From IMG/VR virus record IMGVR_UViG_3300035661_000287, positions 1-26,592 of that record: a DNA stretch of 26,592 bases, one strand, 5' to 3'. The notes beneath the pieces are model-generated. The model had not been told where the DNA came from and did not search any database. It was given only the letters and a program-made list of their open reading frames with translations. Both the position numbers and the translations under genes were made by a program. Shown piece by piece: positions 13,030-20,407 of the stretch (positions are counted from its first letter, which is position 1; every line of letters begins with the position of its first letter). The DNA comes from a virus.

Positions 13030-15331
13030 GCACGGAACCCATGATCCATTGGATTTCAATGACTGCACTGCGCCAGTAGAACCCAATCGCAGTGTCGAAC
13101 GCGATGAGACGCGCACAGCCTTGTTGGCGCGGCTCGAATCCGTCCTGTTCACGCTCTTTCCCGCCGGAAAAGTTCGACGCGGAAAATTCCACATTGGTGA
13201 CATTCTGGGCCGCCCGGGCGACAGCCTGGAGATCGTCCTCGATGGGGAGAAAGGCGGTCTGTGGACGGATCGCGCCACGGGCGATGGTGGCGACATCTTC
13301 GATCTGCTGGCGCTGCAGATGTCTGTCGATGTGCGCGCCGATTTTGCGCAGGTGCTTCAGTACGTCTGCGAACTGACCGGTCGCGCCAGCCCTGCGGCGG
13401 CACGCAAAGCCAAACGCGAAGCCCCGGTGGACGACCTCGGCCAGGCTACTGCCAAGTGGGATTACCTGGATGCCAACGGCGCCTTGATCGCCGTGGTGTA
13501 CCGGTACGACCCGCCCGGCCGGCGCAAGGAGTTTCGGCCTTGGGATGCCAAGCGCCGCAAGATGGCGCCACCCAATCCGCGACCGCTGTACCACCAGCCT
13601 GGCATCGTGGCTGCACACCAGATTGTTCTGGTCGAGGGTGAAAAGTGCGCGCAGGCACTGATCGACTTGGGCATTTGCGCCACCACAGCCATGCACGGTG
13701 CCAATGCGCCGGTCGACAAGACCGACTGGTCGCCACTGGAAGGCAAGGTCGTGCTGATCTGGCCGGACCGTGACAAGCCGGGCTGGGAATATGCCGACCG
13801 CGCATCTCAAGCGATCTTGGTCTCCGGCGCTGAGTCCGTTGCCATCCTGTATCCGCCTGCGGAAAAACCAGATGGGTGGGATGCGGCTGACGCGATAGCC
13901 GAGGGTTTCGACGTTCAGGGATTTTTGAAGGCCGGCGATCGCGTTCCGGTCACAGTGCAGAGTGATGCGCCGATCGAGGACAAACTGGTCGAAGGGATTG
14001 ACTGGACAACCGAAGACGGTTTGGCCACTGCCTTCACCCGCCGCTACGGTGAGGACTGGCGTTACTGCGCCCAGTGGGGCAAGTGGCTGGTGTGGACTGG
14101 GATTCGCTGGAATCCGGACCAGTTGCTCTATATCCAGCACTTGTCGCGCAACATTTGCCGGGCAGCTTCCTTCAAAGCAGAGACGTCACGTCTGCGTGTT
14201 CGGCTGGCCAGTTCGTCCACCATCAGCGCCGTGGAGCGCATCGCACGCAGCGACCCCAAGCATGCATCAATGGCGGATCAGTGGGATGCCGATGTCTGGC
14301 TGCTGAACACGCCCGGTGGCGTCGTGAATCTGCGCAGCGGTGTCATGCGCACGCATGACCGTGCCGACCGGATGACCAAGGTTTGTACTGCTGTGCCGCA
14401 AGGAGACTGCCCGATCTGGCGTGGATTCCTGTCGGATGTGACCGGTGGCGATGCGGAACTGATGGTCTATCTGCAGCGCATGGTGGGCTATTGCCTGACC
14501 GGGGTGACCAGCGAGCACGCACTGTTCTTCCTCTATGGCACGGGTGCCAATGGCAAGTCGGTGTTTGTGAATGTGATTGCCACCATCTTGGGCGACTACG
14601 CCGCCAACGCCCCCATGGACACGTTCATGGAAACCCGCTCGGACCGGCACCCGACCGATCTGGCCGGCCTGCGTGGAGCGCGCTTCGTCGCCTCGATTGA
14701 AACCGAGCAGGGGCGGCGCTGGAACGAGTCCAAGATCAAGACCATCACGGGGGGCGACAAGGTCTCCGCGCGCTTCATGCGCCAGGATTTCTTCGACTAC
14801 ACGCCGCACTTCAAGCTGGTCATTGCCGGCAACCACAAACCTTCGATTCGCAATGTGGACGAGGCCATGAAGCGGCGTCTGCACCTGATTCCGTTCACGG
14901 TGACGATTCCGCCGGAGCGACGCGACGGCAAGCTCACCGAGAAGTTGCTGCAGGAACGCGATGGCATTCTGGCCTGGGCACTGGAAGGTTGTCTGCTGTG
15001 GCAGCAGTCCGGCCTGAAGCAGCCGCAAAGCGTCATGGATGCGACCGATGAATATTTCGAGGCCGAGGACGCCATGGGGCGCTGGATTGAGGACCGCTGC
15101 GTTCAGCACGGCAACGCCAAGGCATTGACGTTTGAGTTGTTCAATGACTGGAAGCAGTGGGCGGAATCCAACGGCGAGTTCCTGGGCTCCATGCGCCGGT
15201 TCTCGGACGCGCTTCTGACGCGTCGTTTCGAGAAGTGGCGCAACGGTTCAGGCATGCGCGGCTTCGTCGGCATTGGCCTCAAAGAACCGACCAGCATCCC
15301 CCGCTCAAGCTACCCCTACAACGATAACTGA
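13022..15331 (+). CDS. Primase-helicase (TOPRIM + D5/SF3-type helicase)
   Basis: A 769-aa bifunctional replication protein. The N-terminal part (about 40-120) precedes a TOPRIM-like domain with EGEK (205-208) and WPDRDKPG (247-254), the metal-binding residues of primase/topoisomerase folds. The C-terminal half carries the D5-type helicase: Walker A GTGANGKS at 506-513, then the Walker B region SIETEQGR and a KLVIAGNHKP sensor. It primes and unwinds at the phage fork. The ATG at 13022 follows GAGGTG and overlaps the HTH gene by 8 bp. It is the largest gene of the window and the core of phage replication. No zinc-finger primase domain (CHC2) is seen. Confidence 0.9.
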   Translation: MSEHGTHDPLDFNDCTAPVEPNRSVERDETRTALLARLESVLFTLFPAGKVRRGKFHIGDILGRPGDSLEIVLDGEKGGLWTDRATGDGGDIFDLLALQMSVDVRADFAQVLQYVCELTGRASPAAARKAKREAPVDDLGQATAKWDYLDANGALIAVVYRYDPPGRRKEFRPWDAKRRKMAPPNPRPLYHQPGIVAAHQIVLVEGEKCAQALIDLGICATTAMHGANAPVDKTDWSPLEGKVVLIWPDRDKPGWEYADRASQAILVSGAESVAILYPPAEKPDGWDAADAIAEGFDVQGFLKAGDRVPVTVQSDAPIEDKLVEGIDWTTEDGLATAFTRRYGEDWRYCAQWGKWLVWTGIRWNPDQLLYIQHLSRNICRAASFKAETSRLRVRLASSSTISAVERIARSDPKHASMADQWDADVWLLNTPGGVVNLRSGVMRTHDRADRMTKVCTAVPQGDCPIWRGFLSDVTGGDAELMVYLQRMVGYCLTGVTSEHALFFLYGTGANGKSVFVNVIATILGDYAANAPMDTFMETRSDRHPTDLAGLRGARFVASIETEQGRRWNESKIKTITGGDKVSARFMRQDFFDYTPHFKLVIAGNHKPSIRNVDEAMKRRLHLIPFTVTIPPERRDGKLTEKLLQERDGILAWALEGCLLWQQSGLKQPQSVMDATDEYFEAEDAMGRWIEDRCVQHGNAKALTFELFNDWKQWAESNGEFLGSMRRFSDALLTRRFEKWRNGSGMRGFVGIGLKEPTSIPRSSYPYNDN

Positions 15332-15341
15332 GGGACAGATC

Positions 15342-15971
15342 ATGGAAACAATTTCACACGGCAGCCACGGTCTGACACATCCGACAACCCAGAACATTAA
15401 CTTGCTACACGTGCGCGCGTGCGCACCTATAGAGAAGTTACGTTGTCCCGAGTCCGATGCGTCAGACAGCGTCGACGCAGTTCCCGAATCAGCCATGTGC
15501 GCGGGTGGTGTTCCGACCATCCTTGCAATTGATCTTGGCACCACGACCGGCTGGGCCGTGCGCCCACGTGATCAGCAAATCGCACATGGTTTTGTCAGCC
15601 TGAAACCGCAACGGTTTGAGGGTGGCGGCATGCGCTACCTGCGATTCAAACGCTGGCTGTCGGAAATCCAGTCGATGGCGAACGACATTCACGCGGTGTA
15701 TTTCGAGGAGGTTCGTCGTCATGCAGGCGTCGATGCCGCTCATGTCTATGGCGGTTTGATGGCCACGCTCACCACCTGGTGCGAGCACCGCAACATCCCC
15801 TACCAGGGTGTGCCGGTCGGCACGATCAAGAAGCACGCAACCGGCAAGGGTAATGCGGATAAGGCCGAGGTCATTGCCGCCATGCGTGCCAAAGGCCATC
15901 CGGTGACGGATGACAACGAAGCCGACGCCCTGGCCTTACTGCACTGGGCCATCGAAACACAGGAGGGATGA
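15342..15971 (+). CDS. RuvC-like Holliday junction resolvase
   Basis: A 209-aa protein. After about 58 residues with no homology I can see, the RuvC/RNase H fold begins: AIDLGTTTGWAV with Asp64, then VYFEEVRRH (catalytic Glu), and near the end DDNEADALALLHWA (Asp pair). This is the phage-type RuvC that resolves recombination or packaging branch points. The start at 15342 has GAGGGACAG upstream. The 58-residue leader is odd; the next in-frame ATG is at residue 52 (15495), which would remove it. Inside the leader is a palindrome GTGCGCGCGTGCGCAC (15411-15426), so the leader may be regulatory DNA rather than protein. Confidence 0.82.
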   Translation: METISHGSHGLTHPTTQNINLLHVRACAPIEKLRCPESDASDSVDAVPESAMCAGGVPTILAIDLGTTTGWAVRPRDQQIAHGFVSLKPQRFEGGGMRYLRFKRWLSEIQSMANDIHAVYFEEVRRHAGVDAAHVYGGLMATLTTWCEHRNIPYQGVPVGTIKKHATGKGNADKAEVIAAMRAKGHPVTDDNEADALALLHWAIETQEG

Positions 15972-15972
15972 T

Positions 15973-16176
15973 ATGAAAACACCACAAGCTCAGTACCCAT
16001 CGCCCCTGGGACGCATGCAAGGCGAACACATTGATCTGGACGCCGTGAAGCAGCGTGGCTGGCAAGAGCAGGACATTTTGGTTGTGTCAGAGGCAGACGA
16101 GCGGCTTGGCACGATCGAGCGGCAACTCATTCGCATCATCGGAGAGCGTCTGTACGGGAGGACTCGCCATGGCTAG
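15973..16176 (+). CDS. Small uncharacterised phage protein (67 aa)
   Basis: Starts at 15973 one base after the RuvC-like stop, with a perfect AGGAGG (15961-15966) six bases upstream. It is a polar, helical protein (EADERLGTIERQLIRIIGERL) with no motif I recognise. Its stop overlaps the next gene by 8 bp. The excellent ribosome site argues it is genuinely expressed. Confidence 0.72.
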   Translation: MKTPQAQYPSPLGRMQGEHIDLDAVKQRGWQEQDILVVSEADERLGTIERQLIRIIGERLYGRTRHG

Positions 16177-16558
16177 AAATCCCGCTGTCTTGTCTGTCGA
16201 GGATGTTGCCGCACGTTTTCATGAGGCGGTGGTCACGGGTCGCCGTCTGCCGCCGGTACGCGTCAAAGGCTATTTCAACCTTTGGCCACCGATCGTGCGC
16301 CAGGAATGGGAGCGCTTTGCCGACCAGGAACGCGTCATTCGGTTTCCACCTTCCCCTGCAGACGTTGATCAGATGCTTGAGGTCATGGGGTGGGTGCAGT
16401 GGCTCGAAGTGGAGAGTCGGCATCTGGTCTGGATGCGTGCCGACAACTATGACTGGAACGAAATTGGCAGGCGTTTCGGGTGCTGCCGCACGACGGCCTG
16501 GCGGCGTTGGAAGCTGTCGATTCAGATCGTCGTCGAGCAGTTGAATGCGAATGCGTGA
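16169..16558 (+). CDS. DUF6362 family protein
   Basis: A 129-aa protein with the family pattern: VAARFHEAVVTGRRLPPVRV, then GYFNLWPPIVRQEW, MLEVMGWVQWLE, and a C-terminal HTH-like YDWNEIGRRFGCCRTTAWRRW. Members are found in phage early regions just before methyltransferase or packaging genes; I know of no tested function. The HTH-like end suggests DNA binding, perhaps a middle or late regulator. It is the last gene of the early operon, followed by a 231-bp non-coding gap. Confidence 0.78.
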   Translation: MARNPAVLSVEDVAARFHEAVVTGRRLPPVRVKGYFNLWPPIVRQEWERFADQERVIRFPPSPADVDQMLEVMGWVQWLEVESRHLVWMRADNYDWNEIGRRFGCCRTTAWRRWKLSIQIVVEQLNANA

Positions 16559-16683
16559 ATTGGCGGCATTTGGCGTGCATACACGGCGCAATTGCTTGCC
16601 CTGCGTGTGTTTGCGGCGAAAGCGTCCCTTTGACCGTGCAACACATTGGGGTGTTTTGGGCTACTATTTCAGCTATCTTCTGG

Positions 16684-16725
16684 ACAGTCGTGTGAGCAGT
16701 GCCAAGTGGCATCGCAGCACGACTG
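16684..16725 (+). ncRNA. Structured RNA element in the leader of the methyltransferase gene
   Basis: CAGTCGTG (16685-16692) and CACGACTG (16718-16725) pair perfectly over 8 bp. Between them TGCC-AAGT-GGCA forms an inner hairpin. Thirteen bases later an intrinsic terminator ends 15 bases before the ATG at 16790. No ORF in the gap is convincing. Stacked structure plus terminator before one gene could be an attenuator, or the 3' part of a small RNA. The sequence matches no riboswitch class I know. Confidence 0.35.
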
Positions 16726-16737
16726 GCCGACACCATA

Positions 16738-16774
16738 AACCCGCTCTGAGCATTGTGCTTTCAGCGGGTTTTTT
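16738..16774 (+). terminator. Intrinsic terminator just ahead of the methyltransferase gene
   Basis: Arms AACCCGCT (16738-16745) and AGCGGGTT (16763-16770) pair over 8 bp, extended by an imperfect GAGCA/TGCTT inner stem, and the 3' arm runs into six T. It ends the early transcript, yet the next gene starts only 15 bp downstream with no visible promoter between, so read-through or attenuation is needed to express it. Confidence 0.8.
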
Positions 16775-16789
16775 CATTTCCGGATACCC

Positions 16790-18043
16790 ATGAGCGCGCT
16801 GCAGATTCACTACCGACCCATCGACTCGTTGATCCCGTATGCCCGCAACGCCAAGCAGCATTCGGATGCGCAAGTGGCGCAGATCGCCGCCAGCATCCGC
16901 GAGTTTGGATGGGGCGCACCGATTCTGGTGGATGGTCAGAACAATGTGATTGCGGGCCATGGCCGTTTGCTGGCCGCCAGAAAACTTGGTCTGCAGGAAG
17001 TGCCGGTTGTTCCGCTTGAACATCTGACCGATACCCAGCGCCGGGCACTGATCCTGGCCGACAACAAAATCGGTGAAAACGCCTCATGGGAAGATGAACT
17101 GCTCGGCATCGAATTGGCTGAATTGAAAGAGGCTGGCTTCGACCTTGGTCTGACAGGCTTTTCGCCTGAAGAGTGGGAAGCGTTGATTGCTGGAGAAAAT
17201 GCCACTGACGGTCTCACCGACGATGATGCCGTTCCCGAGGTCACCGAAACGCCTATTTCCAGAACCGGCGATGTGTGGCTTCTGGGCGAGCACAAACTGC
17301 TGTGTGGCGATGCCACCAAGTCCGAGGACTACCAGACGCTGCTCGGTGACGAACTGGTCGACATGACCTTCACCGATCCGCCGTACAACGTGAATTACGC
17401 CAACACCGCAAAAGACAAGATGCGCGGCACAAACCGTCCCATCCTGAACGACAACTTGGGTGATGGCTTCGGGGCGTTTCTCGTTGCCGCCTGCCAGAAC
17501 ATTCTGACCGTCACAAAGGGTGCGGTCTACATCGCCATGAGTTCATCTGAACTCGATACCCTGCAGTCGGCCTTCCGTACTGCTGGTGGGAAATGGTCAA
17601 CGTTCATCATCTGGGCCAAGAACACTTTTACGCTGGGCCGTGCCGATTACCAGCGCCAATATGAGCCGATTCTGTATGGCTGGCGCGATGGCACCGATCA
17701 CTTCTGGTGTGGTGCCCGCGATCAGGGCGACGTCTGGAACATCAAGAAGCCGCAGAAAAATGACCTGCACCCGACGATGAAGCCGGTGGAACTGGTGGAA
17801 CGTGCCGTGCGCAACAGCAGCAAGACCCAGGACATTGTTCTCGACCCCTTTGGCGGTTCTGGATCAACACTGATCGCCTGCGAAAAAACTGGACGTCGCG
17901 CACGACTGATCGAGCTCGATCCGCAGTATGTCGATGTGATCGTGCGTCGCTGGCAGGACTACACCGGACAAGCAGCAAAACGCGACAGTGATGGCGCGAC
18001 ATTCGGACTTCCGTCCGAGATAGATCAACCGGCGATCGTGTAA
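16790..18043 (+). CDS. ParB-N/DNA methyltransferase fusion (orphan N4/N6 type)
   Basis: A 417-aa protein. Residues 8-100 are a ParB-like nuclease domain with SIREFGWGAPILVDGQ and IAGHGRLLAARKLG. The rest is an amino-methyltransferase: TDPPYN at 195-200 (catalytic DPPY) precedes the SAM-binding DPFGGSGST near residue 355, the beta-class order. It would methylate adenine N6 or cytosine N4 in the phage DNA, likely to escape host restriction or to control gene expression. No restriction endonuclease is adjacent, so it is an orphan enzyme. The ribosome site is weak. Its 3' end overlaps the convergent DUF3489 gene by 19 bp. Confidence 0.92.
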   Translation: MSALQIHYRPIDSLIPYARNAKQHSDAQVAQIAASIREFGWGAPILVDGQNNVIAGHGRLLAARKLGLQEVPVVPLEHLTDTQRRALILADNKIGENASWEDELLGIELAELKEAGFDLGLTGFSPEEWEALIAGENATDGLTDDDAVPEVTETPISRTGDVWLLGEHKLLCGDATKSEDYQTLLGDELVDMTFTDPPYNVNYANTAKDKMRGTNRPILNDNLGDGFGAFLVAACQNILTVTKGAVYIAMSSSELDTLQSAFRTAGGKWSTFIIWAKNTFTLGRADYQRQYEPILYGWRDGTDHFWCGARDQGDVWNIKKPQKNDLHPTMKPVELVERAVRNSSKTQDIVLDPFGGSGSTLIACEKTGRRARLIELDPQYVDVIVRRWQDYTGQAAKRDSDGATFGLPSEIDQPAIV

Positions 18044-18507
18044 ATCCGCTCGCTGCCTTGTTCCTTGCTTGAGGTGATTTCCAGTCCGAGTTTCTTCTTG
18101 AACGCGCCGGCAAATGTGCCGCGCACCGTATGTGCCTGCCACCCCGTTGCAGCGCAAATTTGCGCGATGGTCGCGCCATCGGGACGCTTGAGCATTGCGA
18201 TCACCTGGGCTTGCTTGCTGTTCTCGCGCGTGCGTGGTTTGACGGCCGTGGCTGACTCGATAACCGCGTCGATGGCCTCGGCGCTGACCGGTGCCTTGCG
18301 TGGGATACCGAGCGTGTCGTAACCCTCGGCCGCGATGAACCAGTCCTTCTGGTCTGTGGTGATGAGGGCGCGATTGACGAGTCCTGCGAGGACCTTGTTG
18401 CGCGCACCGCCTTTGATGTTCTCTGGAAACCAGACGATCTTGCCGTCGGTGTGCTGATGAGCATAGGACAGGATGGCGTGCTGGGCGGGTGTGAGTTGGG
18501 TGGTCAT
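18025..18507 (-). CDS. DUF3489 domain protein
   Basis: A 160-aa protein starting at 18507 (AGGAG 8 bp upstream). The N-terminal part (LTPAQHAILSYAHQHTDGKI...NKVLAGLVNRALI) and the C-terminal SKQAQVIAMLKRPDGATIAQICAATGWQ match DUF3489, a winged-helix-like family. Families DUF3489 and DUF2924-recombinase commonly occur together in integrated elements, and here they lie in one prophage but 15 kb apart. Its tail overlaps the methyltransferase gene tail to tail. Probably DNA-binding; biological role unknown. Confidence 0.85.
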   Translation of the reverse strand: MTTQLTPAQHAILSYAHQHTDGKIVWFPENIKGGARNKVLAGLVNRALITTDQKDWFIAAEGYDTLGIPRKAPVSAEAIDAVIESATAVKPRTRENSKQAQVIAMLKRPDGATIAQICAATGWQAHTVRGTFAGAFKKKLGLEITSSKEQGSERIYTIAG

Positions 18508-18523
18508 GTGGATCTCCTGAAAT

Positions 18524-18721
18524 TCAGACGTTGTGGATTTGCTTGGCGCGATCGAAGCCGACCCAGACGCCTTGGTCATTGAGACCGCGCGAGGCAAGTT
18601 CTTCGCGGGCCAGTCGGTTGAGGTCGAGTTCGCCCCTCGCCGCAGCGGCAAGCACTTTGGTCAGTGCGATTTGGATGAAGCCAACTTCATCGACGGTGAA
18701 TTCGTTGCTGGTGTAGGACAT
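18524..18721 (-). CDS. Small conserved protein upstream of DUF3489 (65 aa)
   Basis: Start at 18721 with AGAGGAA upstream, stop 16 bp before the DUF3489 start, so the two form a minus-strand operon. The sequence has FTVDEVGFIQIALTKVLAAA and LNRLAREELASRGL, a pattern I associate with short proteins paired with DUF3489 genes. Compact, helical, no motif for catalysis. Upstream lies the second copy of the 15-bp element at 18751-18765. Confidence 0.7.
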   Translation of the reverse strand: MSYTSNEFTVDEVGFIQIALTKVLAAAARGELDLNRLAREELASRGLNDQGVWVGFDRAKQIHNV

Positions 18722-18840
18722 GGTTTTGGTTCCTCTGGGTGGTTGATGGTGTTCGTATGAACGCTTCATTCCCGCGAGAAGCCAAGCGGAATCTCCCAGT
18801 AAATCGTTTCTTTTTTGAATCAGTTGGAAATCCACCGCAG
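18722..18840. other. Divergent intergenic region before the late genes
   Basis: 119 bp between the minus-strand 65-aa gene and the plus-strand HNH gene. It contains the 15-bp dyad at 18751-18765. A late promoter for the packaging genes should lie here but I see no near-consensus sigma70 sequence, suggesting an activator-dependent promoter or read-through from upstream. Confidence 0.4.
18751..18765. repeat. Shared 15-bp dyad element, copy 2
   Basis: Identical to 3032-3046 (GTTCGTATGAACGCT), 29 bp before the ATG of the 65-aa gene on the minus strand. The two copies have the same orientation relative to the gene downstream. Confidence 0.6.
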
Positions 18841-19218
18841 ATGCCTCGAAGCGCGCCAACTCCTTGTCGGTACCCGGGTTGTTCAGCCGTGCTGGCTGTG
18901 CCCGGCTACTGCGAGACACACCGGTCCGTCATCCACCGTGACTACGGCCGAAAACGTCGCAGCTTCGATGCCGAAGTCGGCTTCTATCAGTCGCGCGATT
19001 GGCGAGCTGTGCGTGCCGCGCACCTGACCACACACCCGTTGTGTGTGACCTGTGAGGCCGCCGGTCGCGTTGTTCCGGCCAAGGTTGTGGATCACGTTCA
19101 ACCGATCAAGGAAGGTGGCGCACGCTTTGATGCTGCCAACCTGCAGTCGTTGTGCGTGTCCTGCCACAACGCCAAGACCGCGCGTGAAAGCGCACGACGC
19201 AGGCCCATACCCCGGTAG
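18841..19218 (+). CDS. HNH endonuclease (packaging-associated)
   Basis: A 125-aa protein starting at 18841. Zinc-binding cysteines occur in two sets (Cys9, Cys14, Cys24 with His27; and Cys68, Cys71 with Cys105, Cys108). The HNH core is Asp84-His85 in VVDHVQP, Asn100 in DAANLQSL and His109 in CVSCHN. In HK97-type phages this nuclease sits next to the small terminase and helps cut cos ends during packaging, as gp74 does. It is the first gene of the late operon, 104 bp before the small terminase. Confidence 0.9.
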   Translation: MPRSAPTPCRYPGCSAVLAVPGYCETHRSVIHRDYGRKRRSFDAEVGFYQSRDWRAVRAAHLTTHPLCVTCEAAGRVVPAKVVDHVQPIKEGGARFDAANLQSLCVSCHNAKTARESARRRPIPR

Positions 19219-19308
19219 GGGGGGTGAATTCTTTGGCATCGCGTTCGAGCGATGCGTGCGCCCAGTCAGATTTTTATGCGTGCAAATTGAAACAGGGGGG
19301 ACTCCCCC
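19207..19308. other. Candidate cos region (G/C-run inverted repeats between HNH and small terminase)
   Basis: Two unusual G-run/C-run hairpin-like features lie between the HNH gene end and the small terminase start: CCCC-GGTA-GGGG at the HNH stop, and GGGGG-ACT-CCCCC at about 19295-19308. Cos sites of HNH-carrying HK97-type phages lie in this area, so this is a reasonable place for one, but the cut site cannot be read from sequence. The second run also sits just before the ribosome site of the small terminase gene. Confidence 0.3.
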
Positions 19309-19322
19309 AGGATGGAATCGTT

Positions 19323-19784
19323 ATGGCCGGTCGCAAACCGCTGCCCACCACAGTCAAGCAAATCAAAGGCACGCTGCAGAAATGCCGGACCAACTTGCGC
19401 GAGCCCAAGCCCCAAGGGGAATTGGTCGAGCCGCCCGAGTACATGAGCGAGGGCGCGAGGTCGGCCTGGCGCTATGCACTGGAATGTGCGCCGCCGCACC
19501 TGTTGAAGAAACTCGACATGTCGGTGCTGGAAGTGTGGGCGTGTGCCGCCGACCTGTATCGCAAAGCGCAAGCCGGCATCAACAAGACCGGATTGCTCAT
19601 CAAGGCGCCTAACACCGGGGTTCCGATGCAGTCCCCGTATCTGGCGATTGCCAACAAGCAGGCGCAGATCATGACTAAGGCCGCCACCGAAATGGGATTC
19701 ACTCCAGCCTCGCGTTCGCGCGTCACGCTGCCGATGGAAGCCGCTGAGGACAACCTTGATCCTTGGGCGGACATCGCGGGATAG
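19323..19784 (+). CDS. Phage terminase small subunit, P27 family
   Basis: A 153-aa protein beginning MAGRKPLPTTVKQIKGT, then LREPKPQGE, the recognisable start of the P27 small-terminase family, with helical segments after (LDMSVLEVWACAADLYRKAQ) and a C-terminal ASRSRVTLPMEA patch. It recognises phage DNA and recruits the large subunit for packaging. AGGATGG lies a few bases upstream of the ATG at 19323. Followed 8 bp later by a glycosyltransferase-like gene rather than the large terminase directly. Confidence 0.9.
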   Translation: MAGRKPLPTTVKQIKGTLQKCRTNLREPKPQGELVEPPEYMSEGARSAWRYALECAPPHLLKKLDMSVLEVWACAADLYRKAQAGINKTGLLIKAPNTGVPMQSPYLAIANKQAQIMTKAATEMGFTPASRSRVTLPMEAAEDNLDPWADIAG

Positions 19785-19792
19785 ACGGACTG

Positions 19793-20407
19793 ATGGCAAC
19801 CGAAGCGCGCATCGATGTTCATCTGCTCACCCTATACGAGCCTGCCCAATGGCGCGAGTCCTGCATCGCCAGCCTCGCGGGCGCACCGATCCAGTTGCAC
19901 ATCTTGCCGGGGATTCCGGGCCGCATTGGCAAGGCTCGTGCCGCCGGCTATACACAAGGCATCTTGCCCCTGGTGTCCTACGTCGATCCCGACGACCGGT
20001 ACGAAGCGAGTGCCTTCACGCGGCTGGCCGATGCGCTGGATGCCTGCCCGCAGGCGGTGATGGCCTACACCGATGAAACGCTGACCAACGAAAGCGGGCG
20101 AGACATTGCTGTGCGGCGTTTGACCTACAGCCGCCGGCAGCACGCCAGCAGCGGCAGCCATGTGCACGGCCTGATCGTGATGCGTCGACTCGCCGTCGAG
20201 GCCGTGCTCAAGGAAACCACCGACATCAACAATTTTTCCGACTGGCTGCTGACGCTGCTCGTTGCCAAGGGTGGCGATGTGCTGCACCTGCCCATCATCG
20301 GACGGCATTGGCGACAGCACCCGCGCCAAGGCCATCGCATAGGCGACCCGGAAGCGGTACGGCGCATTCGCCAAGCCTCAAATGACTGGACCGATGGCAA
20401 CCTCTAA
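19793..20407 (+). CDS. Glycosyltransferase-like protein (GT-A fold) between the terminase genes
   Basis: A 204-aa protein that starts at 19793. It begins with a strand-turn pattern like GT2 enzymes (IDVHLLTLYEPAQWRESCIASL), has the metal/sugar-nucleotide motif YVDPDD at 63-68 (DxDD), and VMAYTDE further on, the order of a GT-A fold. The second half has charged helices and HWRQHPRQGH. Short for a complete GT2 enzyme but near the minimal core. If active it could glycosylate a virion protein or DNA. Its end overlaps the large terminase start. Whether it retains activity is uncertain; no acceptor-specific domain is visible. Confidence 0.6.
   Translation: MATEARIDVHLLTLYEPAQWRESCIASLAGAPIQLHILPGIPGRIGKARAAGYTQGILPLVSYVDPDDRYEASAFTRLADALDACPQAVMAYTDETLTNESGRDIAVRRLTYSRRQHASSGSHVHGLIVMRRLAVEAVLKETTDINNFSDWLLTLLVAKGGDVLHLPIIGRHWRQHPRQGHRIGDPEAVRRIRQASNDWTDGNL

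Noticed and set aside
12992-14140. Antisense frame (382 codons) opposite the primase-helicase
   Set aside because: The sense strand has clear TOPRIM and helicase motifs; the antisense frame has none and no ribosome site in a sensible place.
16545-16793. Open frame in the leader before the methyltransferase gene
   Set aside because: It has no plausible ribosome site, reads through the stem-loops and terminator, and shows no protein-like pattern.
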